64,000 bases of DNA from an uncultured Pseudomonadota bacterium (GTDB taxonomy: Bacteria; Pseudomonadota; Gammaproteobacteria; Steroidobacterales; Steroidobacteraceae), in assembly GCA_903832085.1 (NCBI GenBank), contig CAIKZZ010000008.1, forward strand, positions 1-64,000, given 5' to 3'. The notes under the pieces are model-generated. The model made no database searches. It was not told the origin of the DNA and worked only from the letters and a program-made list of their open reading frames with translations. Shown piece after piece: positions 53,742 through 63,800 of this stretch (its first letter is position 1; each line of letters starts with the position of its first letter). The translations under genes were made by a program, and so were the position numbers.

Positions 53742-53788
53742 ATTTGTTGCATTGCACTATAATCAGGTTATACTGCATCGCAACAAAT
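53742..53788. promoter_or_regulatory. 47-bp near-palindrome with divergent overlapping promoters (PHA locus)
   Basis: Arms 53742-53762 and 53768-53788 match at 18 of 21 positions around a TCAGG centre. The plus strand has TTGCAT (53747-53752), a 16-bp spacer and TATACT (53769-53774), reading to the phasin gene. The minus strand has TTGCGA (53783-53778), a 16-bp spacer and TATAGT (53761-53756), reading to phaE. Both half-sites are TTGCNNTGCA, similar to the TGC/GCA-rich sites described for PhaR repressors of PHA genes. One protein bound here would cover both promoters. No phaR gene is in the window. Confidence 0.7.
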
Positions 53789-53814
53789 CTTCAGAGACTT
53801 GAGGAGTGCCCACC

Positions 53815-54180
53815 ATGACGAAGACTGCTGCTGAAATCAATGCATTCACAGAAAACTCGCGCAAGTTCGCAGAGCCGGCGCAGCGTTTTGCCGCAATGTC
53901 CGCACAATTGACGGAGAGCTTTCTGCGCCACAGCTACGAAGCGGCAGGCGATTTTCTGAACTTAAGTATCGCTGCGCTGCATAGCGCCACACAGGCCAAA
54001 GACGTCCCAGAGCTAGTCAGCAAGCAGTCTGAACTTGCCCGCGCCTGTATGGAAAAACAGACCGAGCGATCAAAAGACCTGTTCAAACTTGCCAGCGAAG
54101 GCCAAGCCCATGTCACTGAGTGGTTCGACCAGACCACCAGCGATTTTAACGCACGCGCCCAGACGACGAAGGCAGCCTAA
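53815..54180 (+). CDS. phasin family protein
   Basis: A 121-residue helical protein of the phasin family, which coats PHA granules. Amphipathic helices cover most of the chain (AEINAFTENSRKFAEPAQRF; FLRHSYEAAGDFLNLSIAAL; LARACMEKQTERSKDLFKLA), with no signal peptide. ATG 53815 follows GAGGAG by 8 nt; GTG 53806 is less likely. It diverges from phaE across the near-palindromic promoter region. Confidence 0.9.
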   Translation: MTKTAAEINAFTENSRKFAEPAQRFAAMSAQLTESFLRHSYEAAGDFLNLSIAALHSATQAKDVPELVSKQSELARACMEKQTERSKDLFKLASEGQAHVTEWFDQTTSDFNARAQTTKAA

Positions 54181-54388
54181 ATCTCTCAATGCATCCAAAG
54201 GCCGACACGCCTTTGGATGCCGATCGACCCCCCTCGGGATGGTGTGTAGCAATGCGCACCGTCCCTTTTTTTATTCTGCCTGCCCCGACATCAGTTTGAG
54301 CATACGCCGCAAAAAACCCTCACAATGCAGTACGAATCGCTAGGAAGCGATCACCGTGACTACGGCCGGATCTTAAAGGGCATCGCTT

Positions 54389-54742
54389 ATGCTAAATCCA
54401 CAAATCATTGATTTTTGCACACCAAATTTGGGCGCTGAGAGCCCTATCGATGCAGACAAAGTCGTCTCTGGTAGTCCGCTCACACAGCTTGATAACCGCT
54501 ATAGCGATCCGACAGACCATTTCCATTGTGGGATTTGGGCTAGCACGGTGGGCAAATGGACCATTCATTACACCGAACATGAGTTCTGCCACCTACTAGC
54601 AGGTCGTGTACGTCTCACCGCTGACGATGGCACAGTCCGCGATCTAAGCGCTGGCGACGCATTTGTGATTCCAGCAGGATTTCGTGGCACGTGGGAAACG
54701 TTGGAAAACGCGCGTAAATACTACGCGCTGTACCAACCCTAA
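54389..54742 (+). CDS. cupin domain protein (DUF861/cupin_3)
   Basis: A 117-residue single cupin. Cupin motif 1 is HYTEHEFCHLLAGRVRLTADDG (56-77 region, with a changed His pattern); motif 2 is LSAGDAFVIPAGFRGTWE. The form resembles DUF861 ((S)-ureidoglycine aminohydrolase-like) cupins, whose functions vary. It is preceded by 208 bp without a gene after the phasin, and no pathway partner is adjacent. Confidence 0.8.
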   Translation: MLNPQIIDFCTPNLGAESPIDADKVVSGSPLTQLDNRYSDPTDHFHCGIWASTVGKWTIHYTEHEFCHLLAGRVRLTADDGTVRDLSAGDAFVIPAGFRGTWETLENARKYYALYQP

Positions 54743-54836
54743 CGATGTATGCCGGCCAGCACGACGTAACACGTAGATATTTACAGAGATTTTGTTAGAC
54801 TCGCGCTATTAATTACACAGGTCACTGACATAGCCA

Positions 54837-55733
54837 ATGATGAACGGTCGCTACAAGTCCCTCTACTTAGCGCCACTGCTCGCGCTGACACTCGTCGCAG
54901 TCACTGCCTCACCGGCCTATAGCCGCACGCACCACGCGACGAATGCAACGAATAACGGCACACCTTCTTTAAAATCAAGCGCCGCGCTCGTGCTAGACGA
55001 GTCCACGTCATCGGTGCTGGTGGCGAAGCACGCTGACATGGCCATACCGATCGCTTCAATCACCAAGCTCATGACAGCGCTAGTTGTGCTAGAGGCCAAT
55101 CAGTCGCTCGATGAGGAAATATCCATTACGGCTGAGGATCAAAATCTTGATAAGCCAACCACGTCACGCTTGCCAGTAGGCACCCGCTTAAGTCGTGGGG
55201 ATTTTCTGCATCTAGCCCTCATGTCCTCTGAAAATCGAGCAGCCCACGCACTAGGCCGCAACTACCCAGGTGGTCTGCCAGCCCTGGCCGTGGCCATGAA
55301 CGCCAAGGCAAAAAGCCTAGGCATGACTTCTGCACATTTCGTTGAGCCGACTGGTTTGTCCAGCGACAACGTCGCAAGCCCCGCGGATCTCTCAAAGCTC
55401 GTGATGGCCGCTGCCAAAAACGAAACAATCCAACAGTTTTCGACCGACAGCAGCTATGCGGTCCCAGTTGGCAAACGCCAAAGCTCAGTCCAGTTTCGTA
55501 ACACGGACCCGCTGGTGAATAGTCCGGATTGGAACATCATCGTGCAAAAGACCGGCTACATTGCTGAAGCGGGCCGCTGTGTGGTCATGAAAGCTGTGAT
55601 CGCTGGACGTTCAACCATCATTGTGTTGCTGGATTCGATCGGCAAGCAAACCCGCATCGCTGATGCACGCCGTATCAAAAAATGGTTAGAGGCCCGTTTA
55701 AGCGCTGACGCTCGCCAAAGCCATAAGGCCTAA
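54837..55733 (+). CDS. pbpG: D-alanyl-D-alanine endopeptidase, PBP7-like
   Basis: A 298-residue penicillin-binding protein of the S11 family. It has a signal peptide (MNGRYKSLYLAPLLALTLVAVTASPAYS), the SxxK motif SITK (about 77-80), SEN (SSENRAAH, ~129-136) and KTG (QKTGYIAEAG). It would cleave DD-crosslinks in peptidoglycan. Its size and lack of a C-terminal anchor domain fit PbpG rather than DacA/DacC. It converges on the M14 peptidase with a 24-bp gap. Confidence 0.9.
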   Translation: MMNGRYKSLYLAPLLALTLVAVTASPAYSRTHHATNATNNGTPSLKSSAALVLDESTSSVLVAKHADMAIPIASITKLMTALVVLEANQSLDEEISITAEDQNLDKPTTSRLPVGTRLSRGDFLHLALMSSENRAAHALGRNYPGGLPALAVAMNAKAKSLGMTSAHFVEPTGLSSDNVASPADLSKLVMAAAKNETIQQFSTDSSYAVPVGKRQSSVQFRNTDPLVNSPDWNIIVQKTGYIAEAGRCVVMKAVIAGRSTIIVLLDSIGKQTRIADARRIKKWLEARLSADARQSHKA

Positions 55734-55757
55734 CACGGGCCCAGAGAGGCTATACGG

Positions 55758-58574
55758 TTACTTGCTCGGTTTGACTCCAACGATCGCTTCCCAGTTGATC
55801 AGCGCATTCCACACCAAGCGCTGATCGCCGCGATTTAAATCGCGGTGCAACGGGTTAAAATTAAACGCCACCACATGCCCTTGACCCACCGGTAAATCAA
55901 AAATCGCGGGCCGCCCTACTAGATTGCTTTCACCCCATGCCTGACCGCTGACAACAAACGGCGCGCCATCACGATCGCCCCACTCCATGACGACACCGGA
56001 TGCATCCACGGGCCCATCCAAACACGTGGTGCAGTAGGCCATACGCAACCAGCGACGCGGCGTCGCATAAAGCGGAAAATTTTGGCGAAACACATGCGTA
56101 CGCGGTGCATAGCCGTACGCAATCGGATGATCTGGCTGCGCAAAGGTGACGCGCAGATGCGCGCCGGGGGTACGAGTGGCAGCGCCCTGCGCCGCAGCGG
56201 CGGCATCGGCCCCGCCGCCTGTAGTGCTCCGTGGTACGCCGCCAGCGTCACGCCGCACCCCGCGCACGATGCCACCCTCAAGCGCCAGCATCGAACCGCT
56301 ACCTAAGGACACGAACAAACCGCCTCCCTCAATAAATCCCTGCACATGCTGTAACCCTAACCAGCCAATGCCGCCCGTGATGTCATCCGAACTTGCAGGT
56401 GTCCCCAAACTTGGCGTCGCTGCGGTCTTGCGAAAGGCCATCGGTCCCCAAGCCTTCGGGATGCCGTGTATTTGCTCAGCGAGCTCCAAATCCACATGAC
56501 CATACAGCAGCACATCTAAGCGCTTAAGTTGCTTGCCGTCACGAATATCCTCGTCACGCACATAGGTGTAAGGAATGTGGCGCTGATCCAGTGCATAACG
56601 CAGCCAACCGATGGAGTCAGTATCAGCCCATGGCACCCAGAGACCCAAACGCGGCGTGCGCGCCACATGCTGAGGCACCACCGGCACGACATTGCTCGCC
56701 GTAAATTCAAGGCCCAAAGTCCGACTGACCTCGGCAAGCTTTATCGCCGTCGGCGCGCTCCCCGGCACGATCCATGAGCCAGCCGGGTACTCGATACCAT
56801 TCAGATGAAAGCTTTTTTCTGCCACATGAATAGCGACATCACGCAGGGCAAAACGTGCCTCAAGCAAGCTTTCCTGCCCGGTATCTCGCAGCACATACCA
56901 TGAACCTGTACCCGATACGCTGCCCACGATCGCCGGCGCATGCTCCAGCATATCCATGGGAGTCGCGCGGACCGCTGGGTCGACCGTGGTACTGACGCTC
57001 AAGTGATAATGCGCAGGCAAAGACCAAGACACGTCATCGTACGGTTCACCGCCGTCCTTCGGATATTCCTGCGGACTTAACAAGTCGATGGCATAGCGTC
57101 CATAGGGCTGATCTAGCGTCACCACATAGGTCCCAGCAGGATAGTCGCCATCGCTTAAGTGCAAGGACGTCGTCGTCCGCTTCACCTCAATGCGTTGCGC
57201 CAGTAGCCGACTCACCAACGCGGCCACCCGCATAGGATCACCCTGATCGGCAGTCATAAGATAGGCATAGGGAGGATGCTCAAGACCTGCGCGCCACGAG
57301 TGGTATCCCTTTCGATAAAAACTCGTTAAAAAATCTTTGGCGTGACTTGCGACCTGATCAAGCGCCGCTAACGCACCCGTCTCGTTGTAATTCACTGTGT
57401 TGCGAGCAGACCAAGCAAAAGACTCTTTAGGCGGAGGGCTCACTCGGTACCATTCGCGACTCGTCTCCTCCGGCTGCAACTGAGTATTCAACGTTTCGGC
57501 AGTGCCATTGCCATATGTTTCATACCCACGACCGATGGCGTTATGGTTCATTGCCACAGAATCTGAGTACAGATGAGAAAAGCCCTCGCCAAAATTCCAC
57601 GTCGATACGCCCGGCATACCCAACGCAGTCATCGCCTGCACTTCGTGAAAACTCAACTCCAAAAACTCGGTGTACGTAATGGGATCAATGTTTGGGTTGT
57701 AAGGGCCTGTCCCGTTCCACGTCATCAGTAAAGGAACGGCCTCGTGTAGATCATGTACAACAGTGGGGTGCCATTCATGAAACATGCCGTGTATGGCCTG
57801 CGTCGTGGCATGGGTCTGCTGGTGCGCGTCGCGATTGATATCAACAAAAGTATATTTAGACCAATAGGGTGGCGCCTGCCGGGGCAGAGTGGCTTTGTCA
57901 GTCTTGCCCTTTAGATAGGTGTAAAACCACTCCACTTGTTTGTCACGACCATCTGGATTGGAGACTGGGTTGAGTAGCACAACCATATTTTCCCGAATCT
58001 TCTGAATCATCGGCTGCTCGGACACTGCCAACCGATACGCAAGTTCTAGTACCGATTCGGTGGAGCCGGTTTCATCGGAGTGGGGACCGGCATTAAAGTA
58101 ATAAATTGGACGCCCTTCGGCGATCAAGCGCGTGGCGCCTGCCTCATCGACCAAGCGCGGATCGGCGAGCAAGCGCGTGATGTCTTTTAATCGACCGAGC
58201 TTTTTAATCCCGGCTTCATCGGCGATCGCCAGCATCAGAATTTCGCGGCCCTCTTCAGATTGACCAATGTTAAAAACTTTCACCCGCGGTGAGGCGGCGG
58301 CAAGGGCGCGACTGTAAGCAAAAGCGACCGTGGAATTTACAAGCTCGCCTGGCGCCCCAGGAATACGATGCAAAAATGACCGTGGCGAGGGCACGGTGGC
58401 GGATGACGGCAGGTATGACACCCAGGGCGAACCAAACCGTGGTTCCGTGGTGGCTGCCGCGATCTCCTCTATCGAACCCGCTTCCGCTTGATCAGGCCCG
58501 GTATCTACGGGCAGCGCCTGCGTCGGTGCGCAGGCACTTATTAGCAACCCCATGATCACAAACCGCTTCAACAT
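55758..58574 (-). CDS. exported M14 zinc carboxypeptidase, large form
   Basis: A 938-residue protein with a signal peptide that ends in LLISAC, a likely lipobox. The M14 domain (~60-450) has the zinc motif HSDE in FNAGPHSDETGS, the Arg-containing NPVSNPDGRDK, DINRDAHQQ and a third-ligand region VVHDLHEAVP. The C-terminal ~400 residues include repeated beta regions and a type 1 glutamine-amidotransferase-like end (GQGHVVAFNFNPLHRDLN). The length is far above the ~300-400 of simple M14 enzymes but matches a known group of large exported M14 proteins. It probably degrades peptides in the periplasm or outside. Confidence 0.88.
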   Translation of the reverse strand: MLKRFVIMGLLISACAPTQALPVDTGPDQAEAGSIEEIAAATTEPRFGSPWVSYLPSSATVPSPRSFLHRIPGAPGELVNSTVAFAYSRALAAASPRVKVFNIGQSEEGREILMLAIADEAGIKKLGRLKDITRLLADPRLVDEAGATRLIAEGRPIYYFNAGPHSDETGSTESVLELAYRLAVSEQPMIQKIRENMVVLLNPVSNPDGRDKQVEWFYTYLKGKTDKATLPRQAPPYWSKYTFVDINRDAHQQTHATTQAIHGMFHEWHPTVVHDLHEAVPLLMTWNGTGPYNPNIDPITYTEFLELSFHEVQAMTALGMPGVSTWNFGEGFSHLYSDSVAMNHNAIGRGYETYGNGTAETLNTQLQPEETSREWYRVSPPPKESFAWSARNTVNYNETGALAALDQVASHAKDFLTSFYRKGYHSWRAGLEHPPYAYLMTADQGDPMRVAALVSRLLAQRIEVKRTTTSLHLSDGDYPAGTYVVTLDQPYGRYAIDLLSPQEYPKDGGEPYDDVSWSLPAHYHLSVSTTVDPAVRATPMDMLEHAPAIVGSVSGTGSWYVLRDTGQESLLEARFALRDVAIHVAEKSFHLNGIEYPAGSWIVPGSAPTAIKLAEVSRTLGLEFTASNVVPVVPQHVARTPRLGLWVPWADTDSIGWLRYALDQRHIPYTYVRDEDIRDGKQLKRLDVLLYGHVDLELAEQIHGIPKAWGPMAFRKTAATPSLGTPASSDDITGGIGWLGLQHVQGFIEGGGLFVSLGSGSMLALEGGIVRGVRRDAGGVPRSTTGGGADAAAAAQGAATRTPGAHLRVTFAQPDHPIAYGYAPRTHVFRQNFPLYATPRRWLRMAYCTTCLDGPVDASGVVMEWGDRDGAPFVVSGQAWGESNLVGRPAIFDLPVGQGHVVAFNFNPLHRDLNRGDQRLVWNALINWEAIVGVKPSK

Positions 58575-58645
58575 ACGAATCCTTAATGCGATGTGCAGCT
58601 CACTGAACCCATATTAAATATCGTAACCACCATCGAACATGGCAC

Positions 58646-59101
58646 TTAAAAAGTACCCTTCACTTCAAATGGAATGGAGTGTAAGAATGCAAGGTCCGTG
58701 GTGACCGTGCCAGACATGCGATACGCCGTTTGGTGCGAACTCTCTTTCAGATGACCGATCAGTTTTAAGACAATCGGCGCGAGATTGGTGCTCAGATCCA
58801 CCTCAAATTGACTATCAGCGCGCGCGCCGACAAGGAAGGACTGCACGCTTTGCCCGGTCCCTAAACGCTCGCCGTCGCAATCCAAGGTCAAGGACACCCG
58901 CTGAACTGGCAGCGACACGCTATTGGGATTATGGATGGCAATCCGCGCCCGAAAGGTCTGTTGTGTCAGTTGTGCATGTACAAGGTCTAAATGGGCCAAA
59001 GATAACGTGGGCCGCTCTAAGTGCCCCGTTAGACCCGCGCATCCTGCGAGCAGTAGCGCCAGCAAAGCGCAGACCGCTCTTTTAACGTAGACACTCGCCA
59101 T
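58646..59101 (-). CDS. LEA14/WHy-domain lipoprotein
   Basis: A 151-residue lipoprotein (lipobox LLAGC) with a LEA type 2 / water-stress and hypersensitive-response domain (RARIAIHNPNSVSLPVQRVS; NPNS is the typical turn). These beta-sandwich proteins occur in bacterial envelopes and are linked to desiccation or stress; direct function is unclear. ATG 59101 follows GAGGAG by 8 nt, and an upstream in-frame ATG would only add ten residues. Confidence 0.82.
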   Translation of the reverse strand: MASVYVKRAVCALLALLLAGCAGLTGHLERPTLSLAHLDLVHAQLTQQTFRARIAIHNPNSVSLPVQRVSLTLDCDGERLGTGQSVQSFLVGARADSQFEVDLSTNLAPIVLKLIGHLKESSHQTAYRMSGTVTTDLAFLHSIPFEVKGTF

Positions 59102-59223
59102 AACAAGACTCCTCTGGGCACATCTTCCCATGGTTGCGACGCAGGGGCCTAGTTGGGTGCCTTGCCGTGAAAAGAGCCCTGATGGAGCCTTGTGCTACAT
59201 ATACAGCGATGTTCTTAATAGTA

Positions 59224-59261
59224 TTGATTTCGTAATATCATTAACTATATTATACAGTTAA
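59224..59261 (+). promoter_or_regulatory. promoter with inverted repeat upstream of PadR-family gene
   Basis: TTGATT (59224-59229), a 16-bp spacer and TATATT (59246-59251) form a possible promoter. An inverted repeat TTAACT 59241-59246 / AGTTAA 59256-59261 with a 9-bp spacer overlaps the -10, about 50 bp before the regulator ATG at 59312. Such a position suits autorepression by the PadR protein. Confidence 0.45.
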
Positions 59262-59311
59262 CTTAATTATTCAATCAGTTATCATCATTCACAGCTCAGC
59301 AGCGACAGTTA

Positions 59312-59692
59312 ATGACCGATACGCACAGTAAAACAGCACTCAAATTCCATAAAGAACTCAGCTCAGGCTTGATTGCCTTGGTTTTGTTGTCCACCCTGAA
59401 CGAAGCGGCGAGCGATCTGTATGGATACGAGATCACGAAGACCTTGTCCGCCCTCAATCCTGCAGCGCCGGTCAAGCTCGGCGCGGTTTACCCCGTGTTG
59501 CGCTCGCTCGCCGCACAAGGACTGCTCTCCAGCCGTATCGTGCCCTCATACTCCGGGCCGCCGCGACGCTATTACCGGATTACTCCGCTAGGCACACAGA
59601 TGCTTAGCGAGTGGCTCGTCATCTGGCGCAGTAGCCGCGCGTTTGTGGATGCGGCAACGGGCGCGCCTAGTAACCATGAGCATCGCACATGA
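59312..59692 (+). CDS. PadR-family transcriptional regulator
   Basis: A 126-residue winged-helix protein. Family text is SGLIALVLLSTLNEAASDLYGYEITK (wrapped ~14-39) followed by KLGAVYPVLRSLAAQGLLSSR and PPRRYYRITPLGTQML. It lacks the long C-terminal dimer helix of larger PadR proteins, so it is a PadR-s1-like short form. Its stop overlaps the next gene by 4 nt (ATGA). It probably regulates its own operon through the repeat at 59241-59261. Confidence 0.87.
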   Translation: MTDTHSKTALKFHKELSSGLIALVLLSTLNEAASDLYGYEITKTLSALNPAAPVKLGAVYPVLRSLAAQGLLSSRIVPSYSGPPRRYYRITPLGTQMLSEWLVIWRSSRAFVDAATGAPSNHEHRT

Positions 59693-60252
59693 GTTGCGCC
59701 CTCGTTGCAGACACGTTTTTTAGCGCTCGCCTCAGCGGAGCACTGGAAGAGGCCATTCAATGGAGTGGTGAGACGCTTGAGTGCGATGGGATGCGCCGCC
59801 CGGACGGACGTGGTTTACGGATTAGCTTCACCGGCCAAGACGGTAGCGCACACCTGACACTCGTTATCGGTGCGCCAGAATTAGCGGAAGGCCTCTCGAC
59901 GAAAGCCGTGCCCGTCAACGTCACGTTGATTCGTGAAGGCCATGCGATTTACGGCACACGTGGGGCCAACAAGTGCCTACTGGATGAGGTAACTCAGCAC
60001 CCGATTAGCCAGCCCACGCCCCCATCTGTCGCGAGCACCGGCGACACCAGCGCGCAAGCCACGATCGCCATGCGGTTTTGGCGTATTGAAGCCCGCGGCT
60101 TTTGCTTAGAACCGGTGCGTTCGATTGCAGACCCTTCCGATGCGATACTGCTCAGCACGTTTGACTTTCGCGGCCAAATTTCCTGGGAACCAGACCTGCC
60201 AGTGACCACGCCCGGACACGCTCCCGACGCCACACCCAACAGCACACCATGA
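59689..60252 (+). CDS. hypothetical protein in PadR operon (187 aa)
   Basis: A 187-residue soluble protein with alternating beta-rich text and no signal peptide, membrane helix or recognised motif. Segments worth noting are RRPDGRGLRISFTGQDG, RFWRIEARGFCLEPV and a Pro/Thr/Ala-rich end. Both ends overlap neighbours by 4 nt (ATGA at 59689 and 60249), so it is translated together with the PadR regulator and the DUF192 protein. That coupling makes it likely to be real. It is a candidate ligand-binding partner of the operon, which is inference. Confidence 0.6.
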   Translation: MSCALVADTFFSARLSGALEEAIQWSGETLECDGMRRPDGRGLRISFTGQDGSAHLTLVIGAPELAEGLSTKAVPVNVTLIREGHAIYGTRGANKCLLDEVTQHPISQPTPPSVASTGDTSAQATIAMRFWRIEARGFCLEPVRSIADPSDAILLSTFDFRGQISWEPDLPVTTPGHAPDATPNSTP

Positions 60253-60731
60253 TTACAAAAACATCACTACTTGCAGCGCTGGCAGCCCTATTTTTATGGA
60301 ACTCAGCATTCAGCGCAGACGGCCCGCCCATCGCGCCACTGACTAGCTTCACGCACGACACCTTAGTGATTGACTCGCACGGCATGACTCACAGCTTTCG
60401 TGTGTACCTCGCCACCACTGAAGCTCAGCATGCGCAAGGGCTCATGTTTGTGAAAAAACTCGACCCCGATCGCGGGATGTTGTTTATTTTTGACCAACCT
60501 CAAGTGACCGCATTCTGGATGAAGAACACCCTCATCCCACTCGATCTGCTGTTTGTCGCTCCAAACGGCCGCGTGATACGTATTGCACCGAATGCTCAGC
60601 CGCTCTCTTTGGAGTCCATCAGCTCCATGGGAACGATCTTAGGCGTCCTTGAGCTAGCCGGAGGCTCCTGCGACCGACTGCACATACAGACCGGCGATCG
60701 AGTCCTGTATCGTGCATTTCAAGCTGGCTAA
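60249..60731 (+). CDS. exported DUF192 family protein
   Basis: A 160-residue protein with a signal peptide (MITKTSLLAALAALFLWNSAFSA) and a DUF192 domain (FRVYLATTEAQHAQGLMFVK; RGMLFIFDQPQVTAFWMKNT, IPLDLLFVAPNGRVIRI; VLELAGGSCDRLHIQTGD). The function of the family is unknown; the fold is a small beta barrel found in many exported proteins. It is the last gene of the PadR operon and is followed by a bidirectional terminator. Confidence 0.9.
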   Translation: MITKTSLLAALAALFLWNSAFSADGPPIAPLTSFTHDTLVIDSHGMTHSFRVYLATTEAQHAQGLMFVKKLDPDRGMLFIFDQPQVTAFWMKNTLIPLDLLFVAPNGRVIRIAPNAQPLSLESISSMGTILGVLELAGGSCDRLHIQTGDRVLYRAFQAG

Positions 60732-60751
60732 AACAGAAATCAACCACAAAA

Positions 60752-60780
60752 AAAATGGCGGGCATAAAGCCCGCCATTTT
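60752..60780. terminator. bidirectional terminator between DUF192 and TonB receptor genes
   Basis: Perfect 12-bp inverted repeat 60752-60763/60769-60780 with an ATAAA loop, GC core and A/T ends that supply T-runs on both strands. It lies between convergent gene ends at 60731 and 60801. Confidence 0.88.
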
Positions 60781-60800
60781 CATCCAAGGTCAGTTCCTGA

Positions 60801-63800
60801 TCAGAACTGCGCAGTCAGCGTCGCAAATACGTAGCGACCGAGTGCGTCATACACCTGTGGGAAGGTATTGCCGTTGCACTGCGAGCCTGGGCAATCCGAG
60901 TTACCAAAGACCGGTGGATCCTTGTCTAACAGGTTTTGGATGCCTAAGCGCAACGTCAGCTTGTCGGAGGCTTTAATAGCTGCCGTCAGATCGAGATAAT
61001 CCCGAGCATCCAGCTGCGCGTCGGTATTGGAAATTGCACCGGTGGCAATCGTACCCTGCGCCGCCAAGTTGCTATTACCGCTCAACGCATCAACCTTGAC
61101 CGCGTTGAAATGACGCCAGGCCAAGGACAGGTCCAAGCCCTTCCACGGTGTCTGCCAGGTTGTACGCAACGTGTGACGCCACTCAGGGTTCGGCGTGCCA
61201 CAAATGTTGCCATAGTAACCAACGCAGTCATACCCTGTGGAAGAGTCTGCAGCGATCGGCGTGATCTTATAAGCCTGCATGTACGTGCCTAGCAAGGCCG
61301 TGTGAATCTTGCCATACGCCCCGAGCTGGAACGTATACGACAAATCAACATCGATACCCTTTTCCTCCAACGTACCGACGTTGGCGAGCTTGTCGACCAC
61401 GTAGCCGTTGTTGGACAACCATAACGAGCCGTTGATATCGCGATGCACGAGATCACACAACACGCCGTTGTTGAGACACTCTTTAAGAATCGTATCAGCG
61501 CCAATACGCTGAATAACATCGTTGATCTTAATATCAAAATAATCGATCTGCGCACGGAAGTTTGGCAGCCATTGCGGCGTATAACCCACACCAAACGACG
61601 AGGTCAGCGCGGTTTCAGGCTTCAGTTGAGTGTTACCACCGATAAAGCCGTTGTACTGCACTGCCGGGTTCGCAATGATGTTGCCATACTGCGAGGCAGA
61701 TACACCTGTGCGAGCGCACTGTGCCGCAGAGTAGCTTGGGCTTGGACCCGTGCAAGGATCAGTCACGCCATCAAGACCCACTTGCTGTGCCGAATACAAT
61801 TCGCCCACGTTCGGAGCGCGCACGGCGTGAGCAAAGCTCGCGCGTAAACGCACCTCATCCACTGGCGACCACTCAAGACCAAACTTGAAGGTGTTGGTGT
61901 TAAAGCCTAACGAATAGCTGGAATAACGATAGCCAGTTTCAAAGGCGAGTGATTTTGCAAGCGACGCGTTGTCGATCAACGGCACACGTGCTTCCATGAA
62001 CAACTCACGCGACGCAATTTCGCCCGACAGCGGCAGAATGGGTGTGCCACCGCAGTTGCCGCAGTCACCCGATTGGTATTCCAGATCAGGCGTGTAGGTC
62101 GATTTGACCTGACGCCACTCGGCACCAACGTTGACTCGTACACCGGACTTGGCTGTCGGCAGCTGCCAACCATACTTACCAAGGTCACCGGTGACGTTGC
62201 CACTGACAATAAACTGCTGCACTTCACCACGGATCAGCAATGGGATGCCGATGTAGTTGGTCGCCGCTGGCGTGACGCCGCCGTAATTCCAAATATTCCA
62301 TGGCACGCAGGTCGGATCAGTTCCATTCTGTACGGAGCGGCACTCCGGGCCGTTAGGGCCTTGCACCACATCGAGCGCATTGTTCATACGCCGCAAGGAC
62401 ACGTCATTGTTGTAATTTTCAACCAGCTGCGTGTAGCCAAACTGCCCATAGGTATCATACGACCATGTGTCGTTGATAATCCCTTTGCTGCCGATCACTA
62501 AGCGCAGCGACTGGTGTCCCAAGTCATCTTGGCGTGGGCCACCTTCCACGTTACGCCGACCGAGCAAGAACGCGACGGGCTTATTCGGATCCGCAACGCC
62601 ACCGCACCACGCATCGAGCTCAGCTGCCGTAAACAAAGGGTTACCGCAAGTCGAGTTGGCGAGCCCTGCGCCGAAGAAGAACGCCGTGGGTGCAATCTGC
62701 GCGATCGAGCGATCGTTCATGTACTGCACTTCGCTGTAGACATCTGCATGCTCATTAAACTCGTAGTGCACGAAGGCACCGGCCGAGTAACGCTCATCCG
62801 GTCTCTGAAAGTAATTGAGCGGGCCGTAGTTGTAACGGTAAGAGTTATTCCAATTGGTCAGACCATTGGGTCCCACCGTCTTGCTGCCGCCGATAATTGT
62901 GCCGGTCGCAGGATCGACCGGAATAAAACGGCCAGTGGCTGCGGATGACGAACCACCGCAAGAGAACTTACCGCCCGAATCATATGACCCCGCCACGTAA
63001 CCTGAATTTAAGGTACACGCGCTGTAGTCGTATGAGGCTTGCAATACGGGGGCCACTTTACGGTAGGTGGCGTACATCGTCGCATTACCCTTGCCATCAC
63101 CGGAGTTAAATCCAAATAAGAACGACAGATCCTTGGTTTGGCCTGTGTTCACATTGCCAGGAGCCGTCGCAAAGTTTGCGCCCGTGTCTGAGTTGAACTG
63201 CGGCACGGCATCGCCTGCACCTTGTGGGTTGTGCTGGCTGTGGTTGTAAAAGCCGTAATTTGTGCTGATTTTTACGCCTTCAAAATGCGTATTCAGCACA
63301 AAGTTGACAACACCCGAGACCGCGTCCGCGCCATACACCGAGGATGCGCCACCCGTTAGAAGATCAATGCGCTCAATCAACTCCGCAGGGACTTGGTTCA
63401 GATCGGATGCGCTACCACCACCCGGATCACCAGGACCTAAACGGCGTCCGTTCACCAGCACCAACGTGCGCTGTGCACCGAGTCCGCGCAGATCGACTTC
63501 TGCTGTGCCATTCGATCCGTTAGAAATGTTTGAGCCTTGTGACGCGAATACCTGGGGCAAAGAGTTGAGCAAGTCCTCAATGCGCGTCACGCCAGTTTGT
63601 TCGATATCGGCCGCACCCACCGCCACCACAGGACTGATGGAGGTCTCGTTCGGTAGCGCGAGACGCGAACCCGTGACCACGACGTCATCGAGTACGGTGT
63701 TTTGCGCGTTCGCTGGTGCGGTTTGCGCATGAGCGGCTCCGAACGACGCGAGCACGCTGCCAGCAAGCGCGAGGCGCACGCTCGTTGCCAGCACTTGATT

